Shown here: positions 18,078-26,246 of the stretch, piece by piece | How the letters are laid out: every line of letters begins with the position of its first letter | How positions within the stretch are numbered: the first letter of the stretch is position 1 | DNA from: Alphaproteobacteria bacterium | GTDB lineage: Bacteria; Pseudomonadota; Alphaproteobacteria; Micropepsales; Micropepsaceae | Assembly: GCA_017308375.1 (NCBI GenBank) | Contig: JAFKEW010000051.1 | Coordinates: 1-64,000 of the forward strand | Length of the DNA: 64,000 bases | Reading direction: 5' to 3' | Translations under genes and position numbers: made by a program | Notes under the pieces: model-generated | The model's database searches: none | What the model saw: the letters and a program-made list of their open reading frames with translations, nothing else | What the model was told of the DNA's origin: nothing

Positions 18078-18895
18078 TGCGGCCTGACCGTTACGGGCTG
18101 TCCGGGATTGAGTTTCAGGCCGCCATCCGCGCGGGCCTCCAGTTTGAACACCAGCCTTTCGCGGCTCTCCGCCGAAAAAATCACCGGCGGGGTAAACTCC
18201 TCCTGTTGGGCGATGAACGTGATGCGGGCGGGGAGGGGCTTTGCGCAGCCATCGCAGGTGATGGAAACCTTATCGCCCATATGAACCTTCGCGAACTGGG
18301 TTTCGGGCACGAAGAAACGCACATAGATATTCTGCGGCGGCAGCACGGCGACGACCGGTGTCATCGCAGGCACATACTCCCCGGCGCGGAAATAGATGTC
18401 TTCAACCCGGCCGGCTGTTTTGGCAGTGACCTGTCTTTGCGAAAGCTGGTAATCGGCATCGGCGAGGGCGGCGTTGTATTGCTGGTGCAGCGCTGTTGCC
18501 TGGGCGAGGCGGGCCGCGGCTTGTTTGGCATTGGACTGGGCAAGATCGTAATTCTGCTGTGTTCCCGCGTGGGCGCGCAGCAGGCCGCCCTGCCGGGTGA
18601 GTTCTTTTTGCGCCAATGTCAGATCGGCTTCCGCCTGCAGAATCTGCGCCTCAGCCTCCGCGATATTGGCAACGGTTTGTGCCCGCGCCGCCTGCTGCCG
18701 CGTATTGTCCAGCGCGAAAAGGATTTCGCCGCGCTTGACGATATCGCCGCGTTTGACGGAGACCTGTTCGAGCCAGCCTGCCTGTGGTGCGGCGATGAAA
18801 GCGTCCTCGCCCTCGACATAGCCTGTCCAGCCTGTGTCACCGGTCTCGCCGCAGCCGTAGAGCAGGCATGCGATCAACAGTAGCGCGCGTTTCAT
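18074..18895 (-). CDS. HlyD-family periplasmic adaptor, predicted lipoprotein
   Basis: A 273-residue membrane-fusion protein. The N-terminus MKRALLLIACLLYGCGET has a lipobox ending at Cys15. A biotinyl-lipoyl-like half (GWLEQVSVKRGDIVKRGE) precedes a coiled-coil alpha-hairpin rich in Ala/Gln (about residues 70-155), then the second lipoyl half (GRVEDIYFRAGEYV) and a beta-barrel. It bridges the inner-membrane permease to an outer-membrane channel, which is not encoded here. It overlaps the ATPase gene by 4 nt and follows the regulator gene by 2 nt. Confidence 0.93.
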   Translation of the reverse strand: MKRALLLIACLLYGCGETGDTGWTGYVEGEDAFIAAPQAGWLEQVSVKRGDIVKRGEILFALDNTRQQAARAQTVANIAEAEAQILQAEADLTLAQKELTRQGGLLRAHAGTQQNYDLAQSNAKQAAARLAQATALHQQYNAALADADYQLSQRQVTAKTAGRVEDIYFRAGEYVPAMTPVVAVLPPQNIYVRFFVPETQFAKVHMGDKVSITCDGCAKPLPARITFIAQQEEFTPPVIFSAESRERLVFKLEARADGGLKLNPGQPVTVRPQ

Positions 18896-18897
18896 CC

Positions 18898-19527
18898 TCA
18901 GCCTCCGGCGGAGAGACCGGCCAGAAGCAGATCGATGTGGGTTTCGATCATGCCGGCGTGGTCATAAGGTTCGTCGTCAAATTGTGCGAAGCTCGTGCGC
19001 CAGAAAGCGGCGAGCAGCAGCGGCGCGATAGAAATCCGCGCAACATGCCCAGGATCGACAGCGCGGAATTCACCGCTTGTCACACCGCGCGCGATCAGGC
19101 CCGTGAGCAGGCCGAGCCCCTGCGCAATAATCTCGTTACGATAGAAGCGGGCAAGTTCGGGAAAATTACCGGCCTCCGCGACGATGATCTTGGGCAGCAC
19201 CACCCGGTCGCTGGTCGCGATGAAATGGCCGATCCGGGTCAATACCAGTCGCAGCAGATCGCCCGCAGGCCCGCGAAAATTATTCACCTGTTCCTTCGCG
19301 CCCGCGATGGCCGGGCTGATGGATTGGCGGATCAGCGCCTTGAACAGCGCTTCCTTGCTGTCGAAATAAAGATAGATCGTGCCCTTGGTGACACCGGCCC
19401 GGCGCGAAATATCTTCCATGCGCGCGGCGGCGAAGCCTTTCTCCGCGAAGACGGTGAGTGCCGCCTCCAGAATTTCTGCGGGCCTTGCATCCTTGCGGCG
19501 ATGCCAGCGGGATTGGGTGGCTTCCAT
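18898..19527 (-). CDS. TetR/AcrR family transcriptional repressor of the efflux operon
   Basis: A 209-residue regulator. An N-terminal helix-turn-helix at about residues 16-62 includes ILEAALTVFAEKGFAAARME and the recognition segment AGVTKGTIYLYFDSKEALF, typical of TetR. The C-terminal ligand-binding helices are variable. It is the first gene of the four-gene operon, so it should repress its own exporter. The ATG lies only 6 nt after a good -10 element and has no Shine-Dalgarno, so the message is probably leaderless. A 7-bp inverted repeat in the promoter spacer is the likely operator. Confidence 0.93.
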   Translation of the reverse strand: MEATQSRWHRRKDARPAEILEAALTVFAEKGFAAARMEDISRRAGVTKGTIYLYFDSKEALFKALIRQSISPAIAGAKEQVNNFRGPAGDLLRLVLTRIGHFIATSDRVVLPKIIVAEAGNFPELARFYRNEIIAQGLGLLTGLIARGVTSGEFRAVDPGHVARISIAPLLLAAFWRTSFAQFDDEPYDHAGMIETHIDLLLAGLSAGG

Positions 19528-19533
19528 GCGCCG

Positions 19534-19562
19534 ATATTAGTAACTGAACAGTCAGTTATCAA
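19534..19562 (-). promoter_or_regulatory. Promoter of the TetR efflux operon
   Basis: On the minus strand, TTGATA (19562-19557), a 17-nt spacer and TAATAT (19539-19534). The ATG of the regulator begins 6 nt downstream, where transcription would start. Confidence 0.75.
19541..19558. promoter_or_regulatory. Putative TetR operator
   Basis: TAACTGA and TCAGTTA form a perfect 7-bp inverted repeat with a 4-nt centre (ACAG). It fills the -35/-10 spacer of the promoter, so bound repressor would exclude RNA polymerase. Size and placement fit TetR-family operators. Confidence 0.75.
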
Positions 19563-19649
19563 CAATGCTGCAGGGCGAATTTCATTCATCGCGGGTACAG
19601 CCTCGGCGCGCTACAGTGCCGGACAGATTTTGAGTCAGGATGGATAGAA

Positions 19650-20189
19650 ATGCCCCGCCCCGCTTACAAGGTATTGGGATTGTTGAGTGTTCTGGCGCTG
19701 GTGGGCTGTGCGGAGCCGGCGGCCTACGCGCCCAGAGCGCCGGGCCAGAGCGTCGGCTACACCGATGTGCAATTGGCCCAGAACCGTTACCGGGTTACCT
19801 TCACCGGGAATTCCGTCACCCCGCGCGAAACGGTGGAAAATTATCTGCTGCTGCGTTCGGCCGAAGTGACGCTGCAATCCGGGTATCACGCCTTTGAATT
19901 CGATACCCGCGATACCAAGGCGGATGTGCGCTATCGCTCCGATTTCACCGGCTGGCCTGGCTGGCGCGGCGGCTATGGCTGGTATTGGCATAGCTGGGCC
20001 TTCGGCTCCCCCTTCGGGCCGCCTTATGAATCGGTCGATAGCTATCCGATCACCCGTTATCAGGCTTACGCGGAAATCGTGATGCTGACGCCGGAGGAAG
20101 CGCACGACAATCCGCGTGCCATCGATGCCCACGATGTGATCACGCATGTCCGTCCGATGACCGTGCCGCCGAAGCCCGCGCCGCGTTGA
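19650..20189 (+). CDS. CC0125/CC1285-type lipoprotein
   Basis: A 179-residue exported protein. Its N-terminal signal has the lipobox ALVG-Cys20. The body contains YTDVQLAQNRYRVTFTGN, TVENYLLLRSAEVT and the Trp/Gly/Tyr-rich segment GWPGWRGGYGWYWHSW, followed by AYAEIVMLTPEEA. This matches the lipoprotein family named after Caulobacter CC0125/CC1285, typical of alphaproteobacteria and of unknown function. It is probably in the outer membrane facing the periplasm. Divergent from the tetR operon, it converges with the TusA-like gene 3 nt downstream. Confidence 0.85.
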   Translation: MPRPAYKVLGLLSVLALVGCAEPAAYAPRAPGQSVGYTDVQLAQNRYRVTFTGNSVTPRETVENYLLLRSAEVTLQSGYHAFEFDTRDTKADVRYRSDFTGWPGWRGGYGWYWHSWAFGSPFGPPYESVDSYPITRYQAYAEIVMLTPEEAHDNPRAIDAHDVITHVRPMTVPPKPAPR

Positions 20190-20192
20190 TTT

Positions 20193-20441
20193 CTAGCGCG
20201 GTTTGCGCAGCACCATCCGCGCACGGTCTCCGTCGCGGATGATGCTGAGTGTTTCATAGCCTTCCTGGCGGCACATATGCGGCACATCGATGGGGGCCAT
20301 CGGGTCATCGGTGGCAATCTCGATTTCCGCACCCGGCTTTGCGTGTGACAGCGCCCGGCGCGCCATCAGCGCGGGCAATGGGCATTTCAGACCCTGCAAA
20401 TCATGAAATTCGCGGTCTGCGGCACGGGGCTCTGGCGTCAT
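20193..20441 (-). CDS. TusA-family sulfur-carrier protein
   Basis: An 82-residue protein from ATG 20441. It has the TusA/SirA signature GLKCPLPALMARRAL with the persulfide-carrying Cys near residue 19 and a Pro two residues later, then EIEIATDDPMAPIDVPHMC and GYETLSI. These proteins relay sulfur for tRNA thiolation, molybdenum-cofactor enzymes or sulfur oxidation; no partner is encoded nearby, so the pathway is open. It lies 31 nt downstream of the isochorismatase-like gene in the same direction and may share its transcript. Confidence 0.9.
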   Translation of the reverse strand: MTPEPRAADREFHDLQGLKCPLPALMARRALSHAKPGAEIEIATDDPMAPIDVPHMCRQEGYETLSIIRDGDRARMVLRKPR

Positions 20442-20472
20442 GGGCTTTCGCAATATCCGCGACGGGTTTCGC

Positions 20473-21000
20473 CTATCGTGTAAAGCTGATCTCCGCCGCC
20501 GGGACAATATCGGCGAAATTGGCAAGCGTCGCATTGTGGTGGGCGATGATGTCCTTCGCATGCAGGACGGCCGTGTCGCCCGTTGTGTGCGCGTCAGCCG
20601 CCAGGGTTACGGCAAAGCCCCGCTCAAAAGCCGCACGTACGGCCGTGTCGACACAATATTCCGTTTGCATGCCACAGGCGATCAGGGCATCGATTCCGGC
20701 GGCACGAAGTTTCTCTTCAAGCGCGGTATCCTGAAACGCGCTGCACTGGCGCTTGACGATCACCGTGTCGTCCTTCTGCGGCGCAATCTCTTCCCGGAAG
20801 GGAAAGCCGGCGCCATCCGCGGAAAGCGGGTGGCCCGGTCCGCCATCGTGCTGGATGAAAAATATCGCCATGCCCGATGCACGCGCCGCTGCGATCATCT
20901 GTGCAATGCGCCCAATAACGGCTTCGCCGTCGAAAGGCTGAAACGCGGGGACGGAAAACATCCCCTTCTGCACGTCGATGACGAGAAGTGCGCGTGCCAT
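20473..21000 (-). CDS. Isochorismatase-like cysteine hydrolase
   Basis: A 175-residue alpha/beta hydrolase of the isochorismatase superfamily, ATG 21000. Asp9 in LVIDVQKGMF, a mid-protein Lys (IVKRQCSAFQDT) and the nucleophile Cys in CGMQTEYCVDTAVRAAFERG form the expected Asp-Lys-Cys triad. Such enzymes hydrolyse amides such as nicotinamide, N-carbamoyl compounds or oxidised pterins. The gene is 1 nt from the LLM oxidoreductase and in line with two amidases, so it probably belongs to an amide or N-heterocycle degradation operon. Confidence 0.9.
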   Translation of the reverse strand: MARALLVIDVQKGMFSVPAFQPFDGEAVIGRIAQMIAAARASGMAIFFIQHDGGPGHPLSADGAGFPFREEIAPQKDDTVIVKRQCSAFQDTALEEKLRAAGIDALIACGMQTEYCVDTAVRAAFERGFAVTLAADAHTTGDTAVLHAKDIIAHHNATLANFADIVPAAEISFTR

Positions 21001-21001
21001 T

Positions 21002-22111
21002 TCACTCCGCTGCCTTGGTGGCCTTTTTGGCTTCTTCTTCCTCATGATGCTTCTGGATGGTTTGCATCGCGGCCATCGCGGCAGCGCCGATGAACTGTTC
21101 CTTGTTGTCTTTGGCCCAGGAAAACGCCGTTTCGCGCGCCTCGTTGGCCTTGTTGATCACGGGCGTCACATAGCGCTGCCACAGTTCGTAGGATTTTTTC
21201 GTGGCTTCGAAATCCGCCCAATTGTGGGCCAGCGGCGTTCCGACGACGATGACATCCTGTTTGATCAGGTCTTCGACGCTTTGGGCCTCCATCGCATCGC
21301 GGCCGGCAACCGCACTGATGCCGGAAAAATATTCCTGCCACTTGTCGAAACCGAATTTGATGTTCTCGAAGGCGCGTTCGCGGCTTTCGGCGATATGCAC
21401 CGGCCCCACCAGGCGAAGTTTGGCGGGGTCCATTTTCTGACCATGCTCGGCCGCCACGTCATTGGCGATTTTCCAGTTGATGCTCAATGCGTCGTAACCG
21501 GCCATCTGGGTCGCCGCCACGCACAAAAGGCCGAAGCCGTGCCGCCCGGCCAGACGTCCGCCCGATGGCGTGACGCTGGAGGCGACGGCGATTTCGGGGT
21601 GCGGCCAGGTATAAGGGCGCAGCTGACATGTTGCGTCCTTCAGTGTAAACCAGTCGCTTTGGTGCGTAACGCGCTCACCGTTGAACAGGCGCAGGATGAC
21701 CTCGATCGCCTCCACCATCCGTTCCCGCTGCACCGAAGGATTGATGCCCATTGCGAAGGCGTCGGATGGCAGCAGGCCGGGCCCGACGCCGAACAGCACG
21801 CGCCCGCGCGTCTGATGGTCGAGCTGGATGATGCGGTTCGCCGTCATCAGCGGGTTGTGGTAGGGCAGCGAGACGACGCCGGTGCCGAGCATGATCCGCC
21901 TTGTCCGTTCTGCCGCGGCGGCGATGAACAGTTCGGGGCTCGCGATAATCTCGTAACCGGCAGAGTGGTGCTCGCCAACCCAGGCTTCTTCGTAGCCCAG
22001 CCGGTCCAGATATTCGATCAGTTCAAGATCGCGCTGGATGCACAGCGTCGGGTCCTCATGGACCGGGTGAAAGGGCGCCAGAAAAATCCCATTCCGCAAT
22101 TTGAGGCTCAT
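21002..22111 (-). CDS. LLM-class flavin-dependent oxidoreductase
   Basis: A 369-residue luciferase-like TIM-barrel monooxygenase. Recognisable are GYEEAWVGEHHS near residue 40 and LGTGVVSLPYHNPLM near 95, as well as GVGPGLLPSDAFAMG and RMVEAIEVILRLF further on. It would use reduced FMN and O2 to oxidise an organic substrate and needs a flavin reductase that is not encoded here. The C-terminus is unusually charged (KHHEEEEAKKATKAAE). It sits between the amidase pair and the cysteine hydrolase on the same strand. A 13-nt palindrome lies in its upstream region. Confidence 0.92.
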   Translation of the reverse strand: MSLKLRNGIFLAPFHPVHEDPTLCIQRDLELIEYLDRLGYEEAWVGEHHSAGYEIIASPELFIAAAAERTRRIMLGTGVVSLPYHNPLMTANRIIQLDHQTRGRVLFGVGPGLLPSDAFAMGINPSVQRERMVEAIEVILRLFNGERVTHQSDWFTLKDATCQLRPYTWPHPEIAVASSVTPSGGRLAGRHGFGLLCVAATQMAGYDALSINWKIANDVAAEHGQKMDPAKLRLVGPVHIAESRERAFENIKFGFDKWQEYFSGISAVAGRDAMEAQSVEDLIKQDVIVVGTPLAHNWADFEATKKSYELWQRYVTPVINKANEARETAFSWAKDNKEQFIGAAAMAAMQTIQKHHEEEEAKKATKAAE

Positions 22112-22146
22112 CGTATTTCCTTCCCGAATATACTTTCTCCTGTTTA

Positions 22147-22159
22147 TGACATATTGTCA
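22147..22159. promoter_or_regulatory. Palindrome TGACA-TAT-TGTCA upstream of the LLM gene
   Basis: A perfect 5-bp inverted repeat with a 3-nt centre, in the 67-nt gap between the amidase stop and the LLM gene start. A near copy occurs at 25106-25118, so both may be operators of one regulator. Confidence 0.4.
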
Positions 22160-22178
22160 GACACCTGTCCTGCGGCAT

Positions 22179-23612
22179 TTAAAGGGCGGGTGACGGAAAG
22201 GGGCCAAGCCCGTCTTCCACCGCCGCGCCGAAATCGAACAACCGGTCTTCGCCCTGCCACGGCCCCACGATCTGGATGCCGATGGGCAGGCCTTCCGCCG
22301 TGCGCCCGGCCGGCACAGCCAACGCCGGAGCGTGCAGCGAGGTGGCGAGCGCGATCCAGTTCAGCATCTGCATGTAAGGGGCGGATTTGCCGTCGACCGT
22401 GATGCTGCGCGCATTCATCGGGTTCGAATGGTCATGCGGAAAAGCCGGGACCGGCGTGATCGGCATGATGATCGCATCGTAATCGCGGAAGAATTCCGCC
22501 AGCCTGTCCTTCTGCTGCTGGCGCAGACGTTGCGCGGCCAGAATTTCGGCGTCACTCGCCATGACCCTGAGGCGGTAGCGCGCCTGCCCCGTTGGATCGC
22601 GGCCGTCGCGCACGGCGGCCAGATCGGCTTCGCGCGTGGCTGCCATGCTCTGGCGCAGGTTTTCGGGAAAGCCGCCACCAATGATCGGCGTCAGAAGATC
22701 GAGATAGGTCTCCATCATCTCCGCCATCGCAAGGGCGGGTTTGGTGCGTTCCACATGTGCACCGGCCTTTTCCAGTGCGCGGCCTGCATCGCTCACGCTT
22801 TGCCTGACCGCCGCCGCCAGGGGCCAGCCATCTTCTTCGTCCCACAAGGCCACGTGCGCGCCCTTCACATCGCGGCGCGGCTTTTCCGGCGTGCCGTTCA
22901 ATACAGACCACAACAACTTCAGATCGTCCGTATTGCGCGCCATCGGGCCGCCGACACCGAGGTCGAGTTCGGCGTCGATGCCGGGCGGCGGTGGCACATG
23001 CCCCTTCATCGGCAATGCGCCCCAGGTGGGTTTCAGTGAGCAGACGCCGCAGAAATTGGCCGGATGCCGCAAGGAACCGCCGATGTCGGAGCCGATTTCG
23101 AGCGGTGTGATCCCGGTGGCCAATGCCGCGGCTGCCCCGCCGGAGGAGCCGCCCGGTGTGCGCGAAAGATCGAAGGGGTTGTTGGTGGTGCCGTAGATCG
23201 CGTTGTAGCTTTGGAAATCGCCCAGCATCAGCGGCACATTGGTTTTGCCCCAGATGACGGCACCCGCTTTGCGCACCCGCGCCACCAGTTCGGCATCGGC
23301 ACAATCCTTGGTGCGATTGGCGAATGCGGGCGCACCGGCCGTGGCCGACATGTTCTCCACATCGTAACCATCCTTGATGGTCATCGGAATACCGGCCAAC
23401 GGGCCGAGTGTTGCACCCTTTGCGCGCGCTTCGTCGATCGCCGCGGCATCTTTCCTGGCGCGCTCACGATCGGTTGCGACGACCGCATTCAGTTGCGCGT
23501 GCAGGGCGTCATTGCGGGCCATGTGCGCGTCCAGAAGATCGCGCGCCGATATGCGCTTTTCCGCAAGCGCCTTTTCCATGTCGCGCGCCGAAAGTTCTGT
23601 CGGTGATGTCAT
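22179..23612 (-). CDS. Amidase signature family hydrolase, copy 1
   Basis: A 477-residue amidase with a complete Ser-cisSer-Lys triad: Lys80 in GIPMTIKDGYDV, cis-Ser156 in TPGGSSGGAAAA and nucleophile Ser180 in GSDIGGSLRHPA. Cytoplasmic, no signal peptide. The substrate is an unknown carboxamide. It is exactly the same length as the gene immediately upstream and strongly similar throughout, so the pair arose by tandem duplication, but the sequences have diverged, especially in the substrate-binding central region. The spacing to copy 2 is 24 nt, so they share a transcript. Confidence 0.93.
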   Translation of the reverse strand: MTSPTELSARDMEKALAEKRISARDLLDAHMARNDALHAQLNAVVATDRERARKDAAAIDEARAKGATLGPLAGIPMTIKDGYDVENMSATAGAPAFANRTKDCADAELVARVRKAGAVIWGKTNVPLMLGDFQSYNAIYGTTNNPFDLSRTPGGSSGGAAAALATGITPLEIGSDIGGSLRHPANFCGVCSLKPTWGALPMKGHVPPPPGIDAELDLGVGGPMARNTDDLKLLWSVLNGTPEKPRRDVKGAHVALWDEEDGWPLAAAVRQSVSDAGRALEKAGAHVERTKPALAMAEMMETYLDLLTPIIGGGFPENLRQSMAATREADLAAVRDGRDPTGQARYRLRVMASDAEILAAQRLRQQQKDRLAEFFRDYDAIIMPITPVPAFPHDHSNPMNARSITVDGKSAPYMQMLNWIALATSLHAPALAVPAGRTAEGLPIGIQIVGPWQGEDRLFDFGAAVEDGLGPFPSPAL

Positions 23613-23636
23613 TGTTATCCTCCCGATCGGGCAAGT

Positions 23637-25070
23637 TCAGAGTGCCGGTTTCGTGAACCCGCCCAGGGTTTCTTCCAGTGCGGCTGCGAAATCGAACAGA
23701 CGGTCTTCGCCGTTCCATGTGCCAACCAGTTGCACACCGACCGGCAGACCATCACCCGTGCGCCCGGCCGGAACGGCGATTGCCGGCGCATGCAGGAAGG
23801 TCGCCAGCGAAATCCAGTTGACCATGGTCAGGAAGGGCCATGTCCTGCCTTCGATTTCGATGTGGCGGTCCATGAAGCTTTCGCTTTGGCTGTGCCTGAA
23901 GGCTGGCACGGGCGTGATCGGCATCAGAATGGCGTCGAACCCGCTGGCGTAGAACGCGGTCAATTGTTCCTTCATCCGGTGGCGCGCGACCAATGTGCGG
24001 GTGACGTCGCGGTAAAGCGCCGTCGCCGACAGGCGATAGCTGGCTGCCGATGTCCAATCGGGATGCTCCGCGAATGCGCGCTTGTCGGCCTCCGCCCCCG
24101 CCAGGAATTCCGCGAACGCGGCATCCGGCAGATTTGCGCTCATCTCCGCACCGATGCGCACCATGTAATTCCGCATCATCTCTTCGCCGTCGATGGCGGG
24201 CTTGGCCTCCACCACCTCCACCCCGCAATCGCCAAGCGCCTTTGCCACGCGCACGGTTGCGGCTTTCACTTCGGCGCTGAGCGGCCAGTTCGGCTCCGCA
24301 TTCCACAGCGCCACACGCGCCCCTTTCACATCGCGACGGGGACGGGCCGCGCTGTCGTGCAGCACGCCGTAAAGAAGGCGCAAGTCTTCGGCATTGCGCG
24401 CCATCGGGCCCACCACATTCAGATCGGGCTCGAACCAGTTATCCGGCAAGGGCGGGATGTGGCCCGCTTGCGGCAGGGCGTTCCAGGTCGGCTTCAGCGA
24501 GTAGACGCCGCAGTAATTGGCAGGATGGCGCAGCGATCCGCCGATATCGGAGCCGATTTCCAGTGGCGTGATGCCCGCGGCCAAAGCCGTTGCACTGCCG
24601 CCGGAAGAACCGCCCGGCGTGCGTGTCACGTCATAAGGATTGTTGGTGGTGCCATAAATCTCGTTGAAGGATTGCAGATCGCCCAGCATCAGCGGCACAT
24701 TGGTTTTGCCCCAGATCACCGCACCGGCTTTTCGCGCGCGGGCGACCACGGCTGCATCGGGGCAGGTTTTGGCCCGGCCCACCAAAGCCGGGTTGCCGCA
24801 AACGGCCGGCATGTTCTCCACATCGAAGCCATCCTTGATGGTCATCGGAATGCCGGCAAGCGGGCCGAGCGGCTTGCCCCGGGCGCGGGCATCGTCGATC
24901 GCCTGTGCATCCTTCTTCGCGCGCGCAATATCCGTTTCGATGACGGCATTCAGCTTTGTGTGCAGGCCATCGTTTCGTGCGAGATGCGCATCCAGAAGTT
25001 CGCGCGCGGAAATGTCTTTTGCTGCCAGTGCGCGCAGCATCTCGCGGGCAGTGGCGTAGGTATCGGCCAT
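23637..25070 (-). CDS. Amidase signature family hydrolase, copy 2
   Basis: I chose ATG 25070 because AAGGA lies about 6 nt upstream; a second ATG immediately precedes it and a far upstream in-frame start is unlikely. The product is 477 residues with Lys79 in GIPMTIKDGFDV, a TPGGSSGGSATAL cis-Ser segment and GSDIGGSLRHPA as nucleophile segment. It is the first gene of the minus-strand series amidase-amidase-LLM-cysteine hydrolase-TusA. It is divergent from a zinc alcohol dehydrogenase across 80 nt that contains a palindrome-like element. Confidence 0.92.
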   Translation of the reverse strand: MADTYATAREMLRALAAKDISARELLDAHLARNDGLHTKLNAVIETDIARAKKDAQAIDDARARGKPLGPLAGIPMTIKDGFDVENMPAVCGNPALVGRAKTCPDAAVVARARKAGAVIWGKTNVPLMLGDLQSFNEIYGTTNNPYDVTRTPGGSSGGSATALAAGITPLEIGSDIGGSLRHPANYCGVYSLKPTWNALPQAGHIPPLPDNWFEPDLNVVGPMARNAEDLRLLYGVLHDSAARPRRDVKGARVALWNAEPNWPLSAEVKAATVRVAKALGDCGVEVVEAKPAIDGEEMMRNYMVRIGAEMSANLPDAAFAEFLAGAEADKRAFAEHPDWTSAASYRLSATALYRDVTRTLVARHRMKEQLTAFYASGFDAILMPITPVPAFRHSQSESFMDRHIEIEGRTWPFLTMVNWISLATFLHAPAIAVPAGRTGDGLPVGVQLVGTWNGEDRLFDFAAALEETLGGFTKPAL

Positions 25071-25105
25071 CATCGATCCTTTATCTGTTCCGGTTTTGCG
25101 AAGGG

Positions 25106-25118
25106 TGACATACTGCCA
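25106..25118. promoter_or_regulatory. Near-palindrome TGACATACTGCCA in the divergent amidase/ADH gap
   Basis: It matches the 22147-22159 palindrome at 11 of 13 positions, both differences being C/T transitions, and both copies are followed by G. It lies between two divergent catabolic genes, a usual operator position. Confidence 0.4.
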
Positions 25119-25150
25119 GTACGAAAATTGAATGAGAAGGTGAGGAAACC

Positions 25151-26179
25151 ATGCGCGCCGCCGTTTTTCGGGAAATGTCAAAACCCCTGGTGGTCGAAAC
25201 GCTCGCGGACCCGGTTCCCGGACCGCACGATCTGATTTTGAAGGTCAGGAATTGCGGTATCTGCGGCTCCGACCTGCATATGACCGAGCCGACATCGATC
25301 ATGCCGCTGGCACTGGGATCGGTGATGGGACATGAATTCGCCGGCGAGGTGATGGAGGTTGGAAGTGCTGTGCGTCATCTGTGGAAAACGGGTGACCGGG
25401 TGGCGGGCTTTCCCTTTATCTGCTGTGGCGACCATAGTCCCTGTCTCAATTTCACCTTCGGTCAGACCACCTGTGCGAAGGGCGTTGGCGTCGGCCTTGG
25501 CGCCAGCCACGGCGCTTATGCCGAATATGTCCGCATCGGCTCATCGGGCGGTTACCGTTTGCCGGACTCCGTGTCGTTCCGTGAAGGCGCGATGGTGGAG
25601 CCGCTGGCGGTCGGGCTTCATGCCGTCGATATGGCGAAGATGCCGCGCGGCGCCACCGTGCTGGTGATCGGGGCCGGGCCGGTCGGGCTTGCCGTGATGC
25701 TGTGGGCGAAATTCCTCGGTGCACGCCATGTGATCGTCAGCGAGAAAGCGCAGATCCGGCGCGAAATGGCCGGCCGTTTCGGTGCCACCGATGCGATCGA
25801 TCCGGCGCAACCTTTGACCCCGCAGGTGGAGAAAATCGCGGGCCGCGGACCAGATGTGATTTTCGAATGCGTCGGCGCGCCCGGGCTTCTCGGCGGGGCC
25901 ATGGCCGATGCGCCGCGTGGTGCGCGCATCGTGATCGCCGGTGTCTGCCAGCAGCCCGATACGATCATGCCGTTGATGGGCATCGTGAAAGAGCTGGAGC
26001 TGCAATTCGTCCTCGGTTACCGCCCGGCCGATTTCGATTATGTGATCTCGATGATCGCGTCCGACCGGATCGATGTGGAAAAGATGGTCACCGATATCGT
26101 CGATCTCGACCAGTTGCCATCTGCGTTCGAGGCACTGCGCAAACCGTCTCACCAATGCAAGGTGATGCTGGAAAATTAG
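25151..26179 (+). CDS. Zinc-dependent alcohol dehydrogenase (MDR family)
   Basis: A 342-residue medium-chain dehydrogenase. Catalytic zinc ligands are visible as Cys38 in CGICGSDLH and His61-Glu62 in MGHEFAGEV. The NAD(P)-binding Rossmann motif is VLVIGAGPVGLAVML near residue 175. The structural zinc lobe (ICCGDHSPC, then TTC) has fewer cysteines than classical ADHs, so the structural zinc may be missing or altered. It probably oxidises an alcohol or polyol intermediate of the surrounding catabolic region. GAGAAGGTGAGG precedes the ATG. A strong hairpin terminator follows. Confidence 0.92.
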   Translation: MRAAVFREMSKPLVVETLADPVPGPHDLILKVRNCGICGSDLHMTEPTSIMPLALGSVMGHEFAGEVMEVGSAVRHLWKTGDRVAGFPFICCGDHSPCLNFTFGQTTCAKGVGVGLGASHGAYAEYVRIGSSGGYRLPDSVSFREGAMVEPLAVGLHAVDMAKMPRGATVLVIGAGPVGLAVMLWAKFLGARHVIVSEKAQIRREMAGRFGATDAIDPAQPLTPQVEKIAGRGPDVIFECVGAPGLLGGAMADAPRGARIVIAGVCQQPDTIMPLMGIVKELELQFVLGYRPADFDYVISMIASDRIDVEKMVTDIVDLDQLPSAFEALRKPSHQCKVMLEN

Positions 26180-26190
26180 GCTGTCTGGAA

Positions 26191-26224
26191 AAACAGGATC
26201 CGGCGTTTCCACCGGATCCTGTTT
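26191..26224. terminator. Bidirectional 13-bp hairpin terminator
   Basis: AAACAGGATCCGG and CCGGATCCTGTTT pair perfectly over 13 bp with an 8-nt loop. It lies in the 67-nt gap between the convergent ADH and GST genes. The A/T ends of the stem give a short U-run on both strands. Confidence 0.85.
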
Positions 26225-26246
26225 CCATTCGATCTGCCGGTGTGGC

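Noticed and set aside
20978-25235. Long plus-strand frames opposite the LLM and amidase genes
   Set aside because: Full antisense overlap with complete enzyme genes and no recognisable protein features.
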